DNA of 64,000 bases, from NCBI GenBank assembly GCA_037975125.1, contig CM075853.1, positions 58,019,591 through 58,083,590 on the forward strand. The letters run 5' to 3'. Below, in pieces: positions 1 through 12,357 of this stretch. The stretch's first letter is position 1, and the number at the start of each line of letters is the position of its first letter. This DNA comes from Latrodectus hesperus. Its lineage: Eukaryota; Arthropoda; Arachnida; Araneae; Theridiidae. The translations under genes and the position numbers were made by a program. Below the pieces are notes generated by a model that worked only from the letters and a program-made list of their open reading frames with translations, searched no databases and was not told the DNA's origin.

Positions 1-549
1 AAAAGAATAAAATTTTCCTTTTAGAATGGATGGGTGGTCTTGAGTAAATTTCAAGGACGTTTGTGTTTTATAATATCTTTTATATGTTTACATATACGAC
101 TTACGGACTGGTATATATTACATATAATATATTCCGACCGGTCAGATTTAACTGATCAGTCTGGATTGAGCGAGAGAGATTTCTGACCTATCCCATAGAA
201 GAATAGGAGGTACTATAGAAATTTAGAGAACCAATGGTGTAAAAAGGTGGAGCCAAGATGAGAATTATGAAGAATTGAAAATTGCATCTAAAAAAGAAGG
301 AGACACAGAAAAAAGGATTCTACACTTGTAGACTGGATCCTCATTGAAAAAAATGAGAAGAGCCGAAAGATCTTAGTCGTAAGCGAAGTGCAACTGCCCT
401 GTCCAGAAGAAGCCCTGTCTCGACTTTACTGAATGGAGTCATAAGTTGTCTGACAAATAGATGAGGATAAAAGAGAAGAAATTACGAGGAAGAGACAACA
501 AATTCTAACGACAGATAGCAAAGAAAAAAGAAAGCACATGAGGAACAAA
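1..549. other. Unassigned flank upstream of the minisatellite
   Basis: No gene is recognised. From about 120 the DNA is less AT-rich and more purine-rich than most of the window, like the array that follows, so it may be the inside of the same repeat element. Translating the plus strand gives short open stretches broken by stops and no motif I can name. If the downstream candidate LTR is real, this would be internal retroelement sequence; that is conjecture. Confidence 0.3.
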
Positions 550-1624
550 CGAGATGCTGAGCAGTAAGGCAAGCAGTTGAGCAACGGAGCAGTAAGACAA
601 GCCGTTGAGCAACAGAGAAGTAAGACAAGAAGTTTAGCAACGGAGCAGTAGGCCAAGCAGTTGAGCAACGGAGCAGTAAGCCAATCAGTTGAGAAACAAA
701 GCAGTAAGCCAATCAGTTGAGCAACGGAGCAGTAAGCTAAGCAGTTGAGCAACGGAGCAGTAAGCTAAGCAGTTGAGCAACGGAGCAGTAAGCTAAGCAG
801 TTGAGCAACGGAGCAGTAAGCTAAGCAGTTGAGCAACGGAGCAGTTAGCCAAGCAGTTGAGAAACGGAGCAGTAATCCAAGCAGTTGATCAACGCAGCAG
901 TAAGCCAAGCAGTTGAGCAACGGAGCAGTAAGCCAAGCAGTTGAGCAACGGAGCAGTAAGCCAAGTAGTTGAGCAATCGGGAGCAGTAAGCCTAGCAGTT
1001 GAGCAACGGAACAGTAAGCTAAGCAGTTGAGCAACGGAGCAGTAAGCTAAGCAGTTGAGCAACGGAGCAGTAAGCCAAGCAGTTGAGCAACGGAGCAGTA
1101 ATCCAAGCAGTTGAGCAACGGAGCAGTAAGCCAAGCAGTTGAGCAACGGAGCAGTAAGCCAAGCAGTTGAGCAACGGAGCAGTAAGCTAAGTAGTTGAGC
1201 AACGGAGCAGTAAGCCGAGCAGTTGAGCAACGGGAGCAGTAAGCCTAAGCAGTTGAGCAACGGAGCAGTAAGCTAAGCAGTTGAGCAACGGAGCAGTAAG
1301 CTAAGCAGTTGAGCAACGGAGCAGTAAGCTAAGCAGTTGAGCAACGGAGCAGTAAGCTAAGCAGTTGAGCAACGGAGCAGTAAGCTAAGCAGTTGAGCAA
1401 CGGAGCAGTAAGCTAAGCAGTTGAGCAACGGAGCAGTAAGCTAAGCAGTTGAGCAACGGAGCAGTAAGCTAAGCAGTTGAGCAACGGAGCAGTAAGCTAA
1501 GCAGTTGAGCAACGGAGCAGTAAGCTAAGCAGTTGAGCAACGGAGCAGTAAGCTAAGCAGTTGAGCAACGCAGCAGTAAGCTAAGCAGTTGAGCAACGGA
1601 GCAGTAAGCCAAGCGAGATGTTGA
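550..1624. repeat. Minisatellite, 28-bp unit, about 37 copies
   Basis: A tandem array with a 28-bp period, each unit carrying the core TTGAGCAACGGAGCAG. Copies at the left edge (about 561-720) are the most diverged; those at about 1270-1590 are nearly identical. Two sub-types differ at one base (AAGCTAAGC against AAGCCAAGC) and occur in runs, the pattern expected from local unequal exchange. A few units have a one-base insertion near 975 and 1232. The array is bracketed by CGAGATGCTGA (550-560) and CGAGATGTTGA (1614-1624). On the minus strand the unit contains no stop in any frame, which yields several long Leu/Cys-rich open frames. I regard these as by-products of the repeat, because 28 is not a multiple of three and a single-base indel swaps frames without penalty. 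Confidence 0.95.
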
Positions 1625-1762
1625 AATATCGGCGGATGGAACTGAAAAGTGAAGATGACGAGTAGGAGACGAGAAGTGGTGAAAGAAGAGAATCATCGGC
1701 ACTGGAGAGTGGAGAAGCCATGACGATAGGAGACAACGCAAAAATAGTACTTCTAAAAGGGG

Positions 1763-2041
1763 TGAGTCCAATCTCTCTTTCTTATTCTGTCGAGACAAAC
1801 TTAGTTATGATATATTATTTTGCAAATGTCACACAAGAACTTAATAATCAGAGTTTCATCAATTATTTAATCAAGAATGATTTAATTTGTAAATATTAAC
1901 TTCTCTTGTTATTAAGTTGCTAAAATAAATTATTAAGTTATATTGTATTAGTTTTAAATCTTTGTCTCTGTCATTCAATTATTAAAAACGAATCTGGGTT
2001 TTCCCCGGAGTTTTCCTGAATTACTGAGTTTCACCACAACA
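1763..2041 (+). repeat. Possible LTR (3' LTR of an unidentified retroelement)
   Basis: A purine run ending AAAAGGGG (1755-1762) resembles a polypurine tract and is followed directly by TG at 1763. About 280 bp later the sequence CACCACAACA ends in CA at 2041. An AATAAA lies inside near 1922. These are the usual landmarks of a 3' LTR, and the minisatellite would then sit just inside it. No second LTR copy, primer binding site or pol coding sequence is visible in the window, so this is tentative; it may be unrelated AT-rich DNA. Confidence 0.25.
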
Positions 2042-3649
2042 CGCGTCAATCATTACTGTGATATGTGTTGAGGTTTCTGAGAAAGACGTATGAAATATTT
2101 CTAACGTTTCAAATCATTTTGTTTCTATTGCATCAAACAATTTTTTTCTTTTGAAAACTTAATACTAATATCATGTTTTCTTATTTAGCTTGCACCAACA
2201 GGAATTTCAGATCAAGGTCGATATAAATATGCTGAAATTCTCTTACACACGGCTATCTATTCAATATTACTTATTATAAACAAAATTTTAAGTAGATTTT
2301 CTAATACAGAAGTGTTGCAGAACTTGTACATCATTAAAACCAGATATCATAAACTGAATATTTTTGCCACATAAGATTCTTCACTTTTTTCTAAATATGT
2401 GTTTATTTTTCTCTAGTTGTCTAGAATATCTCAAAATTCTATAAATATGCGTTTTATTTAAAATTATTCTATATATATGCGTATAATTATTCTATAAATA
2501 TATTATGAATATATGCGTTATGTTTGAAATTCAGAAGATGCAATATGGCGCATTTCGCTTTTGTTTACAATAAATCACAAACAGTAAGATATGGGACAAT
2601 GTTGTAAAGTGATTTTATATTCTACATGACTTTTATTCTCTAAATTTGTTTTTGTCGACAATCCAAATAAATTTTACCCTCATAATTTTAAACTTTTCTT
2701 CAAAATTCTCAAATTAATAGTTCAACGGAAACTTACAAACTTATTTTTATACAAAAAATAAAAAATCTCATATTTTTAAACTATAATTTGTGTTTAATCA
2801 GAATGGACAAGAAATGTGAAATAAATTTATGAAATTTTTAAACAAGAAATATTTCATTAGAATTAATTAAAACCTGAACTCGACAACAATTTGTATATAT
2901 AAAATCCTTATTTTGTTTATCGACTGGGGTAAAATTGAGAATAGATGCAAAGAATGAAATAAAATTTATATCAGGATATCGATCTCTAGTTATTTTAAAA
3001 CAAAAACTAAGTTTCCTTTCGAAATTTTATTTACAGTGTTTGTAATTAATTTAAAATATAATTAACTCTGATTTGAATTCCCCTTAAAGTTGCTTATGGC
3101 GCAATCTAATTAATTTAATTTTTCGCACCGGAATTCTTGCTTCAAGAAAAAAGCATGCAATTTTCACCTTTTTCTGAAAATTGTCCTCTATGAGTTATAA
3201 CTGGGAAATCACAGAAAGATATCTACGCTATTGGGTCCAAAACTTACTAATACATATTCACGTCATAAAGAACAATTCATTTTACTGTTAACTTGAAGAA
3301 GTTAAAAATGACCCAAAAAATAGCCAATTGTTATATAAAAGTAAAAAAAAATTATTATACTAAAATAATATCAGAAGCAACTTCATTAATACATAGCAAT
3401 TTAGAAAATACAACGTAAATATATGAAAGTAAATGAACAATGAAAAAACATAAATGAAATAGATGAAAGCCTGCAAAACACATTGATAAAGATAAGGCAA
3501 AATCCAAATATATTATTGCTACAAAACAGCACATGTATAAATATTTTATGAAGAAATGAACTAGTCTCTTTCGGTGTATTAGTTGTTATTTTTGTATCAA
3601 TGACAGAGAGAAATTTGCTTGGTTAATGATTGAAAAAATTCCGCATATT

Positions 3650-3687
<38 letters not shown>

Positions 3688-6600
3688 ATATGTTTTTATT
3701 TGTAATAGCTAAATTTTTTGAATATTGAAAGGCATATTTTCTCACATTTTATTTATTTGAATTGTTACATTTTCCGATTTTTGGTAGAAAAATCTGAACA
3801 TGATATGATGTATTTTAGAAGAATTTTAAACATGTTTGTGAATAGAAAACTTTTTGTTAAATTATACTTCTTTTAGAGCTAGGCAAATAAAAACTTAAAT
3901 AGAATTCAGTGCAATTTAAGTGTATTATTTGCCAAAATTTAAACACCTGTTATTTGTTTTTAAATCCAAAATAATCTAGAAATATCATATTTTAGGATAT
4001 TTCCTTTACTTCTATTAGGTGTTTGTTTTATGTTTTTTGTGTTATGCGTTTCCAATTTCATATTCCTGACGATTGAAAAGCCCCTAAGCACAGCCACACA
4101 CCTCGTAATTTTAAGCCACACTCAAGTGAGTTGACATTTTAATCTACTCGCCTTAACCCATCAATGGAAGGACATTTGCTACCAAGACATACTTTACGCA
4201 CCCCTACTTTTCCCAATCAGACCATAGAAAACTTTGTTTTACCTGTCAAACTTTCAAAAATCTAATACATCTTGATTTTTTTTTTCAGAATTGAAACGGA
4301 AAGTATGTATTTTCATTCTATCCATCGTAACTCAAAATGTTGAGTTTATATAATACTTCTAATATTAAAAAAAATCATTCATAAGATGAATTATCTACAT
4401 TTTACCCTTATACATCTATATTCATCTATAAATTTATAAATGATTAATATACATACATAAACACACACAAGTGGGTCAAAAAATATGATAGAAATTAGTT
4501 TGAATTCCTAATTTCAAAGGTGTGAATATAAGTGTAGTTCGCCCATATTATAATAAAAAATATATTGGCATTTTAAACGAATTTTGACTACCAGAAATAC
4601 ATAATGAGCAATATAGAATTATTGATACACTGTAAAACCTAAAATTGACCATGAGAAGCGGGATTTATGAAATTGTTTCCCACACACTTCAGCGTTAAGA
4701 CAGTTTCGGAAACGGCATTATAACTTGAAATGGTTGATATTTCCAGCCTCTTGTATTTTAAATGACACTTATACCTTTATTATAAATATAGATTTCATCC
4801 GTGTTCTCATTATCTCCCATGTCGTCTTTTTCCGCAATAATCGCTTTCTTTCTATCATACTTATTGAACCACACTGCATATGTAAAAAAATTCAGATAAA
4901 AAAATCCTAAAGCTTATGTAAAAACTTTCTTAAAACTTATATATAACATTTAATAAAATAGTCAATGAATAGCATTATTTTAAATGGAAATTTTATATTA
5001 CGCAATTTTATGAATTATAAAATATAAGGTAATTAAATATTCATGAAATAGCATATGAAATATTTATGAAAAATGAATTTATTAAATTGTTAAATAATTA
5101 GTTCCAGTGAGAAAAGTAAGTAATAGGAAAGTCTTCCAAAATGAGAAGAAATTTCGAAAATTTCTCTTTCGCACTTTTTTTAAAAGAAAAACTCAAACTT
5201 ATTAGCAAATTCTTTTATTAATTTTGACATGATTGGTAGCTCAGGATAACACAATACTTTTAACATTTTTGACTTTATATAATTTTATCTCTTACAGATT
5301 TTTGCTTTCTCTTTAATAATTTCTCTCTCACACAACTACCAAAAGTTTGCCAGTTTTATAAATTTTTATTCGGACTACATCAGATAATAGATTTTTGCTC
5401 TACCACAACCGATGGACGAGAAGGTATAGTCGGCCAATATCTGTAATATTGATTATTGTTTGAAAATAATTTATCAAGGAAAAAATCAAGTCTTTCTTCG
5501 AGAGGAAGTGCTGTTCATGAAAAAGTTTCTTGAAGTTTTTTAGTTTTACTACTATTTCTATTGCGTTTCTTTTTTACCTTATAAAGCTAAATATTGAAAT
5601 CAATATTTTAATACAGCTCTTCAGTCGATCATTCATTTATAGATATCTGGGGATTATTTTAAAGACAATTTTGAATTTTAAAGACAATCACTTTTCATTA
5701 ATTTTGTATTTTTGCTGAAGCATTTGCAATTCCTTTTCAACTCTTCTAAGACGAAAACTCTTTCCTGACTAAATTTCTACAAAAGTTATTTGGCTGACAG
5801 ACTGCCTTCTTAAGAGCGCAGAAAATATTGCACTAAACTTTATTTATAAACAAAGATTAAATAGAAAGTTATTTATCTGACATTTTAGTTTCTAAAGTAT
5901 TCAGTTAATATTAACAGCATTAATACAAAACAATTTGCTGATGATATTTAGTTTTCCTAATAAAATGTAGCAAGGCCTTAAGGTGTGCTATTATGACTTT
6001 GTTAAACAAATTCTTTTTACATGTATCATTCTTAAAAAATATATATATAATTAAAAATTTTATAAGATTTATGTATAAGCAAAAACTAATTATTATAATA
6101 TCTATTTACCAGGAAATGTAAAAATGTTTTACTTATCAAATTAAAGATAGATTTTGAGAATACAGTAATACGAATCATATTTATGTTTTTTAATCAATTA
6201 TTGAAAACTTTACTATTTTTTTCTCAGGTTTTTTTTATAAATAATTGTTTACTATTATAAAACTTAAAACAAAAGAATCAAAGTTTTCAAATAATCGTAT
6301 TCTTATAGGTTTTATTTTAATTTGCATAATATTAAAATTTTAGTTTTAATTATATTAAACAAGTGATAAATATATATTTAAAACTTGCATCTGAGAGTAA
6401 ACAGAAAAATATGTTAAATCATATTTGTAAAATAATAAATGAAGCTAAAAGAATATTTCGCTTACCTTAATAAGAAATTAATTTGTCACTATTATCAATA
6501 TTTGCTTAAAAGATTAAATATTTGGCTTATTAGATACCAATGTTCAAATGCTGGGTAGAAAATTAAATATAAGCAATTTATGCCGTTTTTCGTAAGTGTA

Positions 6601-7211
6601 AATTTAATCAAATATTGTTGGAATGAAATAAATTTTGATGTTTGCACTATAAAAAATAGTATTTGATGTGAAAATCTCTCTGCAGGGAAATTTTAGAGGC
6701 GAGACAGAGAATAAAGTTTTTAAATATATTTGAAGCACTAATTAAATAAATGCACAAACTGTTTTAAATTTCTAAAAAGATTTCTTCATTAATTTTGGTA
6801 GAAAATTTTATGCTTAATTTAATTTCAAAGATTTTTGTTGACATAAAACGTTTTTAGGAATAGCTATAAATTTAAAAAAATATTCTTTGATTACTTATGA
6901 AGGGTATTATAAAATTATAGCTAACCAATGCTGATTAAATATGTCTCTTTATAATACTTGATTTTAAGCATGCTGCTATTTTTTTATGACATAAAAACAT
7001 TAATTCATTAAAATCTGAGTTGTCTTCACAATGAATGTCTTTACAAATTTTAACCGAAAGTGTATCATTAATTTTTTAGTTAAAAAATATTTACTTTAAA
7101 CTTGTGTTCTTCATTATCACGGAAACGCTTTGCTATTGCATTTATTTTAATATATAAGCGTTTATTTATATTTAAGTATTAAATACATATTTATGTGCTT
7201 AAGTATATAAT
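2042..7211. other. AT-rich stretch without recognisable genes
   Basis: Apart from the A35 tract listed separately, I see no coding family, RNA gene or transposon end here. The two short open frames at 4725-4910 and 5530-5718 are low-complexity, rich in Phe, Ile and Lys, and look like chance. Confidence 0.6.
3651..3685. repeat. A35 homopolymer
   Basis: Thirty-five consecutive A. The flanks CATATTC and GAATATG are inverted copies of each other, so the tract lies in the loop of a 7-bp inverted repeat. It could be the tail of a retroposon, but no SINE or LINE body is recognisable to its left and I see no target duplication. Confidence 0.9.
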
Positions 7212-7221
7212 AAAGTCTTCA

Positions 7222-7595
7222 GAGGCCGTGGTAGAGCCTAGTGGTTAGGGTATCGGCCTTACATCCGGAAGGGTGGGGTTCGATTCCCAATGTCACCAAA
7301 GGCCCACCGAGTACATGCGATATACGTGCTCGTTAAATCTGTGGAATCGAAAGTCCTGTGGTCGGTCGTTAAGCAGTTACCATGGTTCCAATTGGTCTGG
7401 AGAAATTTACTCCCCCTTCAGATCAATGCAAAAATTAAGGGAGTAAATCCTCTGGTGCTGCCATCTATCGGAGGAGTTGATGAGCAAAAGTTGTACTTTC
7501 ACCTTTCTTAAACGAAAGACGCTCCCAATTGACTTAAATTCGCATAGCCAAGGCATAGCGAGTTTGACTTGTCAAGTGTCATAAGTAACAACAGT
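7222..7595 (+). mobile_element. tRNA-derived SINE (full length, with target duplication)
   Basis: The 5' head is tRNA-like. A box-A-like segment (GTAGAGCCTAGTGGTTAG, 7231-7248) and a consensus box B (GGTTCGATTCC, 7277-7287) are spaced as in a tRNA gene, so RNA polymerase III could have transcribed it. A body of about 300 bp follows that is clearly richer in GC than its surroundings and resembles no tRNA. The flanks carry near-identical 10-mers, AAAGTCTTCA (7212-7221) and AAAATCTTCA (7596-7605), read as the target site duplication. The 73-codon open frame within it (7290-7511) is incidental. It is not a functional tRNA gene, since the 3' acceptor half does not pair with the 5' end. Confidence 0.8.
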
Positions 7596-7605
7596 AAAAT
7601 CTTCA

Positions 7606-10241
7606 AATACGTTAAATATTTTTAAACATACATTTCAGGTGAATTTTAGTGTTTTATAGTGAATAAAATTTATTATTCTTTAAATTAAACAAAAATAAAT
7701 TCGATTTTATATTTATAGATATAAAATCGCAATACAACATGAAGGAACTCAATAGAAGTTTTCTAAAATGAGATCACACACACACACTTTTAAAATTAAA
7801 TATGTAGTCATATCGAGTTGTAAAACATTAAAACATCATAGGAATAATTTAAAACATTTAAAAATTTATAAATTTTAGCTATTAAATTTGTACCTGTAAA
7901 CATGTGATTAAAGTTGTTAAAACAGTTAATATTAAAAAATTTACAAATATATAAATTTTGTTAAAAAACTCAATCAAAATTAAGAAATTCAAAATTGAGA
8001 GAAATTTTTAGTTTCTGCAAATGTTTCCCATTTAGCGTATTAGCAAAATGTTTCAATATTGAAGCCAAAGAGAGAGGTTAAAAATATTCATTTTTTGAAA
8101 TAGTTGGCAATTGAGTTACATCATATTAAATTTCACATAAATGCCAACTATGGTAAATGCGAGATATGCCAAAAATTCTTTAAAAATTCAGAAAAATAAA
8201 CAAACGAAGATAAAAAAATTTATAGAATGTTTTTACAAATAGTTAGAATTTATGACCTTTTGAAGTTAATAACACACACACAAAAAAGCATGTAGTTTAT
8301 CTGAATTGTAAATAATATTTAAATTAACTATAAAATCTATATTTATAAAATTTAGTACATTATTTCAAAAGTCCTGCTTCAGAGGATAATGGTAAAAGTT
8401 TTTTTTACTATATTTTGAAGTTGACTCATTAAGTCACAATGAAAACAAATTATATAGAAAATTAAATACATATTGCTCAAATACTGTAACCAAGTTTTGT
8501 TTGCAATTTTACGTAATTCTAATTAAGTAAACTATCATTTTAGATATATTTTTTTATTAAGCGATAATTTTTGAAAATAATTTTTTTAATAAAAAGCATT
8601 AAAATATATACTGTAAAAATTAATTCTCATATTCTTAACTGCAATATATGAGAATTAGTTTTTACTGTATCCACTCTTATTTTATTTCTTGAGCAGTCCA
8701 TATGGTAAATCTAGATTAAAATAACATTGTTACTTATTATTTTTCTCATTAATTTAAATCCATATTATCCCTTTTTAATATAAAAAATGTACACAAAATT
8801 GCATTTAAGAATGCTAAATTTAGAATTAAGCAAATATTTTGAAGAATTTAGTAGTAGATAATTCTAAAATTAAAGTTTGTATTTTTTAAAATGGTTTTTT
8901 AGAATTATTTTTACCATCAATTTAGTTAGATTTTTATCATAATATCCCTATTATGTTGATGTAAATATTATGATGAAGTGATTCACCAAAAAATATTGTA
9001 AAAACAATAAAAAAATTTATCATTTATAATCCATGTAAAAGAATTCCTTTTTATAATTGCTTTGGAGTATTATAGAAAATTTAATAAAGTATGTTAGTAA
9101 GCTTTTTGACATTTTAATGAGAAGTTATTTTTACATAAATATCTTTTTTGACATATTTAAAAGGTTTGTCTCGTAAAATAAACATACTATATTTTTCCTT
9201 TAAAGTTAATGTTTTTCTTTCAAAAAGAGTTATTTTTCATTTTGAAGTTGCGAAACTCATATTACTTTTATGAAACACTTTCGCTTTTCTTTAAAATTGC
9301 TTTAGAAAAAACTATGAATATTTCTTTCTCATGAAATGAATATTCCTGAATTATAAATGAAATGCATGGAAGATTTATTATGTGAAAGTATAGTAATGTG
9401 GATTGAATAATTTATTGAAATAAAAAAAATCTGGAAGTAATTTTTTCTTAATATGCGATTTTTCAAATTAATTAAAACATGAATTTAAAGAAACTATATG
9501 CTCGTGAAATGTATATATAATTCAGCACAAATATTTATAAATGTTTTTGTTGGTGATTTACATAATTTTATTTAACTAAGAGCCTCTATATAAAACACGA
9601 ATCAAGTAGTATGATTCGTATGATTAATGATCGTTAAATAGGGGATAAAATTGTGTTAAGAAACGTTTTTGTTGCAACAAGTTCAGAAATGAAATAAAAA
9701 TTAAAATTTTCTATGAAAAAGATGCAGGTAATTTTTTAACAATTTAAAATTTATTATTAATTCATTTTTATTTATTAATTTAGAAGTGTCACATTTTGAT
9801 TTTTTTAAATGAAAAATTATTGCTTATAATAATAAATTAAACAAAAAGAAACTTTTATCCATTGATTAATTAATTTGTATTGATTTTTTTTGAAATTGTT
9901 AACATAAATACATACTAATCATTACAAAACGTTTTATTTGCAATTATATGAATTAAAATATTTCCATACGAGATTAAAAATCATACAGATGTCTTCAATG
10001 TTTACTATATACATTCTCAGTTGACAAAATGATGCTTGAATTGCTTATATCATGAAACTTTAAATCTTAAAAACTTTCATTATTTGTGTAACATTTTCAA
10101 TTTTAAAACTATGATTATGACATTTAAAGATATATTGCATAAGGTAAGATTTCATGAAAATTATTTTTTATTATTAAAGAAATTATTTGTATTGCATATA
10201 ATTTAAAGTATAATTTTCTAAAAGGATATATTTTTTTACAG

Positions 10242-10243
<2 letters not shown>
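7606..10243. other. AT-rich stretch without recognisable genes
   Basis: No coding family is visible. Short CA runs occur near 7770 and 8272. The only structured item is the inverted repeat at 8609-8669, listed separately. Confidence 0.6.
8609..8669. repeat. Imperfect inverted repeat, 24-bp arms
   Basis: The arms at 8609-8632 and 8646-8669 are reverse complements at 22 of 24 positions, separated by 13 nt. Both contain TAATTCTCATAT or its near-complement. It could be a MITE remnant or a chance AT-rich hairpin; no target duplication is evident. Confidence 0.7.

Positions 10244-10324
<81 letters not shown>
10244..10324. repeat. (TA)n microsatellite, left of mariner
   Basis: An uninterrupted TA run of about 80 bp that ends exactly where the mariner-like inverted repeat begins. 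It continues in kind on the far side of that element, so the two runs were probably one array. Confidence 0.95.
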
Positions 10325-10329
<5 letters not shown>

Positions 10330-10626
10330 TGTCCACTAAAGTCCCTTGCCACCCTCTTAACTTCGGAACGGTTGCTACTATATTTATAAAAGTTGTGTCT
10401 AGGTATAGTAAAGTAGCCATGCGCTACTGAATGAAACTGACTACTGCGCCACCTGGTAAAAAATTTCGGAGTTAGCATTCTTACCTCGAAAACGGAAAGA
10501 GTTAGAGAGAAAAAGTGATTTACAAAGTTGTAGAGCATCCTCGATTTAGTACGAAAAGATACCTTGTAGACATTAATGTGAAGAATACAACGTTTAAAAC
10601 GCGCATTTGTTGTTTCGTGCTGTGAC
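10325..10626 (+). repeat. Mariner-like TIR, left
   Basis: Left terminal inverted repeat. It matches the right one along its whole length, including the shared internal segments GCATCCTCGATTTAGTACGA and AAAACGCGCATTTGTT. It has a small insertion near 10611 relative to the other copy. Confidence 0.9.
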
Positions 10627-10676
10627 GTGACAAAACGATCTAAGAAAGAAAAAGCAAATAGTTATAACAATATACT

Positions 10677-11720
10677 TTATTTAAGGTGTTCAAACTTCTC
10701 ACCGTCAGCTTCAATGCTCATTGGAATCCTAGCTTGAAGATCACGTTGCACACGTTGGAACACGCGACCGTAATGCCTAGTTTAAGGTCATGCAATTTTT
10801 GTGGAGGGGTCGCATACACCTGCTGTTTCAAGTACCTCCACAGGAAAAAGTCCAGTGGAGTCAGATTAGGAGAACGTGGAGGCCACTCTTCGAAACCGCC
10901 TTTCCCTAGTATTTGGTTGCCAAATTCCTTGACGAGGTTCTGCTTCACTGGAGAGGTCTTGTGAGCAGGCGCGCATTCATGTTGAAACCATAGATTCTTA
11001 AGATTAAACAACGGCAGGTTCTCCACAAAATCGGGTATTACCTTCTGTAGCAATTGTAAATATCATGCACCAGTTAACGTGCCATTGTAAAATATTGGGC
11101 ATATCAGCTTGTTATTGTAAATTGAGCACCAATCGTTAATAGCATACCGCATTTGATGTCGAACATCGACGAAACATTTAGGATTTTCCAGCGCCCAGTA
11201 ATGGGTGCTTTTCCTATTGTACATGCCGTTCCGTAAAAAGCATGCCTCATCTCCACATTATATCTGCCAAGAATGTTGGCTGGATCTGTATCTGATTCAT
11301 GACGAAGTTGCACCATGCATAGCGTCGTTCGGCATCCCCGTCAACTGAAACCTGTTCAGTCGTTGGTCGGTATGGATGAGCACCTGATTCGCTTAGGATT
11401 TTCCAAACCTGACTTTTGGAGAGACCACAGTGTTGACTGATCCCTCTTACGCTGCATTTCGGATATGTGAGGGCACATGCTAATACCTCATCCGGTTGAA
11501 CTTGTCGTCCTAGCTTAGCTGGTCTGCCAGATCGAGGTCGACTAGAAACGCAAACTGTCTCCCTTAAGCGTTTTACAACAATTAGGATGGTTTGATGAGA
11601 AGGATGCGGGCCAGCAGGGAAACGTTGGCGGCACAACCTTGCTGCTGATCGTGCCTTGCGTCAACATTCACCGTACAGTAAAGCTATCTCACACTACTCA
11701 GCTTTGGAATACTCAGTCAT
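10677..11720 (-). pseudogene. Mariner-like transposase, broken
   Basis: Remnant of a cut-and-paste transposase of about 347 codons. The likely start is the ATG at 11718-11720 and the end is TAA at 10677-10679, which overlaps an AATAAA. The N-terminal helix-turn-helix half is readable (RRLRET-like linker, SGRPAK, then GLSKSQVWKIL). The catalytic half keeps DEACF (Asp at 11249-11251), a QHECAPAH block and RSPNLTPLDFFLW. In the middle block the usual catalytic Asp is Glu. Forty-one residues separate it from the last Asp, the spacing of DD41D-type mariners. Lesions: in-frame TAG at 11694-11696, TGA at 11661-11663 and 11063-11065, all explainable as C-to-T changes, plus frameshifts near 11255 and 10775. 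It cannot make an active enzyme. Confidence 0.9.
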
Positions 11721-11938
11721 GACCACGAGCATCAACATACTACATCACCAAGAAGATGTCTCTATATAGCTGTCTCAGGTGAACAGGCGTGACGTTTCTT
11801 ACGCATTTGCATACTGCATACAAATTATTGGAATTATTTTTAATACTTCTGTTCTTCCCATTTTGAAATAAAAGTGAAAAATAAATTCACGAAAACAATT
11901 TTGTGTTTTTTCAAATATGCACTCGTACAATGTGAAAA

Positions 11939-12357
<419 letters not shown>

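Noticed and set aside
550..1624. CRISPR-like array
   Set aside because: The 28-bp units are head to tail with no unique spacers, in eukaryotic DNA with no cas genes.
426..1798. Long minus-strand open frames over the minisatellite as real proteins
   Set aside because: They are produced by a stop-free 28-bp unit in all frames, overlap each other, and show no domain outside the repeat.
3651..3685. A35 as the tail of a SINE or LINE
   Set aside because: No retroposon body or target duplication is recognisable beside it.
4725..5718. Short open frames with Phe/Ile-rich products
   Set aside because: They are expected by chance in such AT-rich DNA and show no motif.
7231..7290. A functional tRNA gene
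   Set aside because: Boxes A and B are present, but there is no acceptor-stem pairing and a SINE body follows directly. The same applies at 33144-33207, 36360-36434 and 58835-58905.
10124..10538. Open frames with Tyr-Ile repeats at every (TA)n array
   Set aside because: These are translations of dinucleotide repeats extended into the flanks, here and at the other TA arrays.
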